Below, in pieces: positions 58,800 through 64,000 of a stretch of DNA of 64,000 bases; position 1 is the stretch's first letter, and every line of letters starts with the position of its first letter. The notes under the pieces are model-generated. The model did not search any database and was not told the DNA's origin. It saw nothing but the letters and a program-made list of their open reading frames with translations. Where the stretch lies: positions 682,001 to 746,000 of the forward strand of contig JAOTON010001271.1 in assembly GCA_034440635.1 (NCBI GenBank), written 5' to 3'. The position numbers and the translations under genes were made by a program. Source of the stretch: Lepas anatifera. Lineage: Eukaryota > Arthropoda > Thecostraca > Lepadidae.

Positions 58800-59127
58800 C
58801 CGCCTCGATAGCTCAGTTGGTAGAGCGTTGGACTCCGAATCGCTGCTCAGAAACATGCAGCGGCAATGCATGTCCAGGCTTGGGATCGGTTTCCCTGAGA
58901 CACTCCGGCGCTCAATAGTTCACCCGACGCAGGTCGGCTGGCAACTGTCCCTGTGCTTTGTGAGACGTTAAACTTTGGCTTCTAAATCAACCCTCTATTG
59001 AGGGAGTTGCTCGTTCGGGTGGTGGGGTCGGGGTCTCCGTGACAAGTCCCTTGACGACTTTAAAGAAACCGGACTCTAGCAGAAGTACTAAGAACAACTT
59101 GAACCAAATTTATAATAAAAAATAAAA
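58800..59127 (+). mobile_element. tRNA-derived SINE-like element
   Basis: CGATAGCTCAGTTGGTAGAG is a perfect tRNA D-arm/A box, and GTTGGACTCCGAATC gives an anticodon-loop-like stretch with CCG. The T-arm/B box is poor (GGGATCGGTTTCC is the best match), so this is not a functional tRNA. The long body contains GAGACGTTAAAC, a word common in tRNA-SINE tails, and ends in AATAAAAAATAAAAC. Body and tail favour a SINE over a tRNA gene. Confidence 0.6.
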
Positions 59128-59325
59128 CTTACATGAGATCAAATGGAACGATCCATCGGTGTGTCCCACTGACTAGTTAGGCGGCATAACTGTCACCTAT
59201 AACTTTGGCAGGACACCATTCACATGTAGACTGATTTTAGCATTAGGAATCGTCACATGAATTTGCAAAAATTGCAGCCTTTTGACCTTCGACCTTGAGA
59301 TGCACAGAATAATTGTGAGTGATGA

Positions 59326-59715
59326 ATGCATCTCCTCATCGCCCTCCCTCTTCAACGTACGTGCAATGCCGACCACTGGCTGTCCCCTGCGAGTTCCGTT
59401 GCATGCGGCGCAGCCGCCGCACTAGTCCGCACTAGTTCGCGGCCCACCGCTCATCATCCACCACAGCAGCGTCGGATTCGACGACCCCCCTACCGGGTCG
59501 AGTCGGCCAGCCGCTGCCAATTCGTGGGTCCATCAGACCCGCCCACCAAAGTCATCACCATCTCGGCAGATCACCCCAACCCTACGGCCGCCGCTGACCA
59601 ATGGCCAACTTCGGGAAACGGATCATACACTGTGAATATCTACAGCGAGTCTAGAACGATGGGCCGATATCTCAGTTGGTGGCAGGGCGCTGACCATCGC
59701 AAACCTTCCAGTTGA
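59326..59715 (+). CDS. Unrecognised 129-codon ORF ending in a SINE-head fragment
   Basis: ATG at 59326 opens 129 codons rich in Pro/Arg/Ser (RPTAHHPPQQRRIRRPPYR). Its 3' end runs into GGGCCGATATCTCAGTTGGT at about 59660, an A-box-like tRNA head of another SINE fragment. The natural 3' end, if this is a gene, is therefore uncertain. It might be part of a retroelement ORF; no motif confirms that. Confidence 0.2.
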   Translation: MHLLIALPLQRTCNADHWLSPASSVACGAAAALVRTSSRPTAHHPPQQRRIRRPPYRVESASRCQFVGPSDPPTKVITISADHPNPTAAADQWPTSGNGSYTVNIYSESRTMGRYLSWWQGADHRKPSS

Positions 59716-59887
59716 TGCCAGCACCAAACCTGCTGACTGAAAGAGAACCATCAGCAAAACGAGCCCCCATTCCATAGAGTCCTTTCTGATCGGACATATG
59801 GCAGTTAGAATGCAAAATAGTCAAGACCAGATAAAGAAAGCGTAGACGATATAGCACAGCAGGTAGAACTGATACAAAAAAAAAATA

Positions 59888-59919
59888 AATATATATATAT
59901 ATATGTATATATACATACA

Positions 59920-59961
<42 letters not shown>
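59888..59961. repeat. (TA)n microsatellite
   Basis: TA dinucleotide run with TATG/TATT interruptions. Confidence 0.95.
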
Positions 59962-59962
<1 letters not shown>

Positions 59963-61386
59963 CACGATACATCCATTTCACGATATTCAATATATCCAGG
60001 GCTACCCAGCTGCCCAACCGTCGCACTTACAGGGGCAGTTGCTAAGTCCCTCCCCTAAAGCGTTTCCAATATTGCAAAAACGTATTTCAGGCTACAGTTT
60101 TTTAACTCTGTGTAGTCTATGGGGCATTCACTGCGCGTATTTTAACAACCAAAATACCGTCTTTATATATTAAGTTCATAGAGTTATGACCTGTACAGTT
60201 TTAATGTTTTTCTTAGTGTTAAATTCAAATTTAGCGACTAAAAGTACCCTCTAGAAGTGAGAAATAGACACGTTGACCAACTTTGAATGGTATATGTCAG
60301 TGAACTAGTCTAAAACCTCATCTCACGCGTTACCTATATGCAGATGGGTCACAAAAGCATAGTATATGAATCAAAGCGCAAATGTCTCTTAATAATTTTG
60401 ATGACTTTTATCAATATGATTGGGTACCCAAAATCCAGCCAGAACGGCGAAATAGGCCATGGAAAGCAAAAATCAGGTCTCTGAACTGACCTGGAAGTTG
60501 ACCTGGTGATGTGTCATACAACTGGCAACAGTAGCGAGCTCTCGTGACGAGCAACACGCTGATTGGGGGCTAATCACAAGGGGCTCAAACCAAACCCCCC
60601 TTTTAAGAACGAAAGTGGCGAAAACTAGAATAAGTGCGAGGGTCATGTGCGGGTTCCAAGCGCTCGCAAAGTCTCCCCTAAATCGATAGAACAGACAGGT
60701 ATTGCACATACGACCCGGCCCGGTCACGCAAACATATACAAACGTTTAGCTGCGAGTAATTGTTCTGTGAAAATTTGATTGGTACAATCAGGTAGCTGCA
60801 TTATTTTATCCCAACATATTACATTTTCAACAAAAACGTAAGTCAGCATACCAGGGGTGAGAGTTTCCCTGGAACCTTGCAACGTCCACCAAATACGAAT
60901 ATTGATAAACTTCAACACCGGAAAAAGGAAAGATTACGAGCTGGAATACACGTGCGCCTTGGAGATAAGTTTCCAGTGCGTAACGTGACCTCAGGAGATG
61001 ATTATATTAAAGTGTATTATATCTCAAAATAACGAATTTCGGTCATTGCACCGGTAATAAGTACGGCTTAGCAGGGTACTAAGACGGGTAGCTATCCAAA
61101 ACCGGCAAGTTTGTACGTAGAACAGTGATCTCTGTACGAAAAAAATCACATTGCACTTTAATAGAGGCGAGGGAAGAAGAAATCCCAATCGACAACCACT
61201 CACTTCAACGACCCATTCAGAAGAAAAACAGCAGGCGCACCATTCAAGGATCTGCACGGAAGTTTTATCAACGCAACCAGGTACTGCGACATTTTCATCC
61301 GGCACTCCGCTCTTGGAGCCCCACTCCCAGCAGCGCTACTCAACGTTCAGTAACTTTCCAGACTGTCTCCGGGGTTCACCAGTTGA
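59962..61386. other. Unassigned DNA
   Basis: No gene recognised between the microsatellite and the promoter candidate at 61.4 kb. Confidence 0.4.
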
Positions 61387-61425
61387 ACTTCCGGGAGAGC
61401 GGACCAATCAGACGGACCGGAAGTG
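61387..61425 (+). promoter_or_regulatory. CCAAT box between two ETS sites, likely TATA-less promoter
   Basis: ACTTCCGG (61387-61394), CCAATCAG (61404-61411) and ACCGGAAGTG (61416-61425) lie within 40 bp. Paired ETS/GABP sites with a CCAAT box are typical of TATA-less housekeeping promoters in animals. The candidate first coding exon starts about 100 bp downstream. Confidence 0.4.
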
Positions 61426-61525
61426 GGTTCATTCAGTGTGATTTGGCAGTTGAACCCAGAGCGCCGCGCCGGATATCGCGTCATAGTTTCCAGTGACAGG
61501 AGTTGCATTGGGTCAGAACGTCCAA

Positions 61526-61679
61526 ATGACGACGCTGGAGCAGCGGTCACGGCTGGAGTTTAGACAAAGGAATACTACACTCAGTGCCTGGCAAGGCCTC
61601 GAGGAAATCGGGTTTCAGAAGAAACTTAAGTTCAGTCAGGACCCTCCCCCCCCCGATCAAGAAGAGATATCCAGCCAAG
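61526..61679 (+). CDS. Candidate first coding exon (51 codons)
   Basis: ATG at 61526 opens 51 codons plus 1 nt that end at a strong donor CCAAG/GTAAGC (61680). The peptide begins MTTLEQRSRLEFRQRNTTLS and ends in a Pro- and Glu-rich segment (SQDPPPPDQEEISSQ). It is hydrophilic with no signal peptide, consistent with a soluble or nuclear protein. The distance to the CCAAT/ETS cluster (about 100-140 bp) fits a short 5' UTR. I do not recognise the family and could not find exon 2 in the remaining 2.3 kb, so the gene would extend beyond or have a long first intron. Confidence 0.4.
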
Positions 61680-62995
61680 GTAAGCACGATAAAACTAACA
61701 CCAACTGACGCACAGTACAAGCTACAGAAAAGTTTCGCATGATAGAACTATTTACAAGCACCGGGAAGAAAACTTGTCTCGTAAATGAATACTCATTACA
61801 CAAACAAATATGCGTTACAGCGCACGGGTTGTCCCAAACCTCAACTTTTTTCGCCAACATACAACCCACATATTGTGGGGGCATTGAAGGGGGACGCGGA
61901 AGAATGGCAGTTTTCTCCGAGCAGATGCTGCAGCTGCTCGTTAGAGTCGGACTGCACTACGTCGTACCAAATTGGGGCGGCTGAGTCAGTTCACTTGTTG
62001 CATTCACCACCATTTTCTGGTGTGGAACATCTAATATGACTCAAATGTATGTACAAACCATGTAAAACACGCACTGAAGGGGCCTAAAGTGTCCCCAGCT
62101 ATTTATCTGAGATGGTCGGGAAACCGCAAGGAGCTGAAAAAAACAACATAAAAAATTAAATGCTTATTTAGAAAGTACTGATGAGCGCATCGATGGATGG
62201 AATAATGAGAAAAAAACACCCATAATTTGAATTTACAGGCTTCCTAACTTCCACACTTATATTCCAAGATTACAACAGATGCACTGTCGCAGTAGTTCAC
62301 ACATACTGAAGGGCAACTAATGACGTCAAAATACGATATAATTGGAACATGTCAAGGTCATTTCACGTCGGGGTCAAGGTGGAAGATCTCGGGCCGATGT
62401 TGTAATTAGATCACAAATTATACGAAATTGTTTCCGCGGCCGACAAGAAAGCTTTACTTAGTTTCTGTCGTATGGCTTCGGTACAACAATGAAAGTAATT
62501 TGTGACCAAATGACCAACTCTATTTACAGCTAAAAGTGCATCACATCTCACCCCAAATTAGCGGAAGACACATACTGGGACACTGGTATTCTGCAAGCAC
62601 AGATTCACGAAATGTCTGTATGATACCCATATTTCATTCCACTGGAACTGCAACACTGTCCACGTCCTAGCAACCGCAGCTCGAATCCCCAGTAATGTCC
62701 CCTTGACAGAAAAATACGAGTTGGCGCCCAGAAGCCTCTTGCACTCTCCACTGTACAAACTCTCATAAGTATCACTCCCGTCCAAGAGTTCAATCTAGGA
62801 GGTTTGAGAGTTCCATCCCTAACCATTACCATAATGATAATCACCGAGGTACCCTAAATCCTCAATAATGATTGGGACAGGTTCTATAAAAGAAACAATA
62901 TCTTGAATAGTCCAGAACCATTGAATGGGATGATATTTAGATACTGTAAATGTGTAAGTTGAGACTGTAAGTGCGCCTGTCTGGGAGTTACCTAC
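61680..62995. other. Possible intron or intergenic DNA
   Basis: No additional exon could be supported. CRE TGACGTCA lies near 62320. The minus-strand frame at 62558-62785 is open for 75 codons without other support. Confidence 0.35.
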
Positions 62996-63081
62996 CTTCC
63001 CGCGACGAGGCAGGTCCAGGAGAGTGGTCGCCAAAGAAGCTGCTGTCACTGCCACCCCGTTCACCCGCTCCAAACGGTCCC
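62996..63081 (-). CDS. Candidate 86-bp exon encoding the core of a PDZ domain
   Basis: On the minus strand an acceptor (GTTCGGTTTGTTCCGGCAG) is followed by an 86-nt segment and a donor GGAAG/GTAGGTAAC. The frame splits the Gly codon before DRL (phase 1) and ends at a codon boundary. It encodes GDRLERVNGVAVTAASLATT, then LLDLPRRGK. GDxL..VNG..V is the hallmark beta-strand turn of PDZ domains, and A.LA..LL with a following Gly fits the next helix. The short helix spacing is closer to HtrA/protease-type PDZ than to synaptic ones. The N-terminal half (GLGF-like loop) should lie at higher coordinates; nothing convincing was seen before 64000. The exon is GC-rich within AT-rich DNA. Confidence 0.5.
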
Positions 63082-64000
63082 CTGCCGGAACAAACCGAAC
63101 ACGGGGCGTAAACGCGCGGAAGGAAGGTGGCGGGATCGAATCCAAGCGGTGACAAAAAGTATAACTTTTGGAATAAGGTGCACGACGTACAAAATGTTCT
63201 CTATAAACTTGTAGGCATTTAAACCATGATATAATGCAACAAAACTATTCATGTGTCCTCTCCGAATACTAAACACAGAAGTGGTCACAGGCTCAAATTT
63301 TCTGACCAGCACGATATCTCTTTTATGTGTCCCGCCAGAAGAGGGGGGCGCGTTTTTTCTGTCATCCCTTATGTATATCAATTGCTAACGAAGCCACGGT
63401 AAAATTTGAGGATCTTTTCCAAAATTATGAACGAGACTATTTAAAATTATAAGAAATGTTCGATGAGGGCTCAATTTTGAAGTCCCAGAGATTAAAAGGA
63501 ATCCCATAGAATTACACCCAGATATCGCAGATTTTTTCCTAAAAATTCTGACAGATAGAGTAAATATTCCAGCATTATTGCAATCCCTCATCGTGACAAA
63601 TCGACCAACCACCATGGCTGAGTACAATGGCAGGTGTTCTGAGCTCATAAATGGAGGAATAATGTTATTTTTGTATAACATAGTCATAATGCATTGTTGT
63701 AGCTTTGTGGTAAAACGTTAAACACAACATGGCGATGACTGATATATAAAAAATGTCGAAAAAATTGTTGTCTACGCTATCACAACTGGAATGACCTCAG
63801 ATGCCCCCAGAGGTGTTCTAGAGGCATTCTCCAACTTCATCCACGGGAAAGTCATAAGAATACATTATACGAGTATCACATATCTAAACTGGATTTGGCT
63901 TACAATTACGGAAGCCTAGACCTTTCCCCGAGGAAGCAGCTTTGTGAACTCTGCTGACGTCATAAGCTTTGTGATACTTATTTATACTGTTCCATGACAT
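63082..64000. other. Right edge, unassigned
   Basis: AT-rich sequence. A full CRE palindrome TGACGTCA lies at 63955-63962. Minus-strand frames 63061-63381 and 63385-63687 are open for about 100 codons each; the second includes SMGFLLISGTSKL, which only faintly resembles a PDZ carboxylate-binding loop and is not claimed. Confidence 0.35.

Noticed and set aside
58801..58875. Functional tRNA gene with CCG anticodon
   Set aside because: D-arm is good but the T-arm/B box and acceptor pairing fail, and a long SINE-like body with an A-rich tail follows.
63385..63687. N-terminal half of the PDZ domain on minus (MGFLLISG)
   Set aside because: Resembles a GLGF loop only loosely, lacks the following Gly-rich strand, and cannot be joined confidently to the exon at 63081.

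Overview
The window reads as nuclear DNA of an invertebrate animal, most likely an arthropod. No gene here can be identified with certainty. The evidence is the mix of transposons: Penelope-like, mariner, Tc1-like, hAT-like and PIF/Harbinger-like MITEs, and tRNA-derived SINEs. There is also a little TTAGG-type sequence (weak), widespread microsatellites, and no operon-like coding. A chelicerate would fit the repeat mix, but the species cannot be fixed from the sequence.

Layout. 1-26.3 kb is gene-poor DNA with a PIF/Harbinger-like MITE (1.3 kb), a tRNA-SINE with a 14-bp target duplication (1.8 kb), a ~160-bp degenerate tandem repeat (4.3-4.9 kb), a Tc1-like transposase relic (6.3-6.6 kb), a broken Penelope-like element followed by a hammerhead-like motif (10.6-11.7 kb), a 36-bp minisatellite (14.2-14.9 kb), a CpG-rich stretch (18.2-19.4 kb), a GGCTCTC/CT simple-repeat block (21.7-22.1 kb) and several hAT-like MITEs.

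26.3-50.0 kb is a nested macrosatellite of six tandem units. A full unit runs: (GTT)n, a ~1.15-kb AT-rich block carrying a perfect 22-bp palindrome, a ~0.42-kb MITE, a 1.4-3.1-kb array of a 50-bp satellite, and a ~0.41-kb block ending in a GC-rich foldback. The 50-bp satellite monomer matches the end of the hAT-like MITEs scattered elsewhere in the window, so the array probably arose by tandem amplification of a transposon terminus. Unit 3 is old and diverged and carries 272-bp repeats with NRF-1-like palindromes. Unit 5 has an unrelated insertion where the MITE should be.

50-64 kb holds a dead 1.26-kb mariner with TIRs and TA duplications, nested inside an inverted-repeat element packed with AGGTCA half-sites. 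It also holds more MITEs and SINEs and the best candidates for real host coding sequence. These are two phase-compatible candidate exons on + (50080-50321 and 55407-55572), a terminal-exon candidate with a membrane segment (54144-54493), a first-exon candidate behind a CCAAT/ETS promoter (61526-61679), and a minus-strand 86-bp exon candidate encoding the GDRL..VNG core of a PDZ domain (62996-63081). Apart from the PDZ motif, these exon calls rest on splice-site and reading-frame logic, which produces chance hits in 64 kb, so their confidence is kept low.
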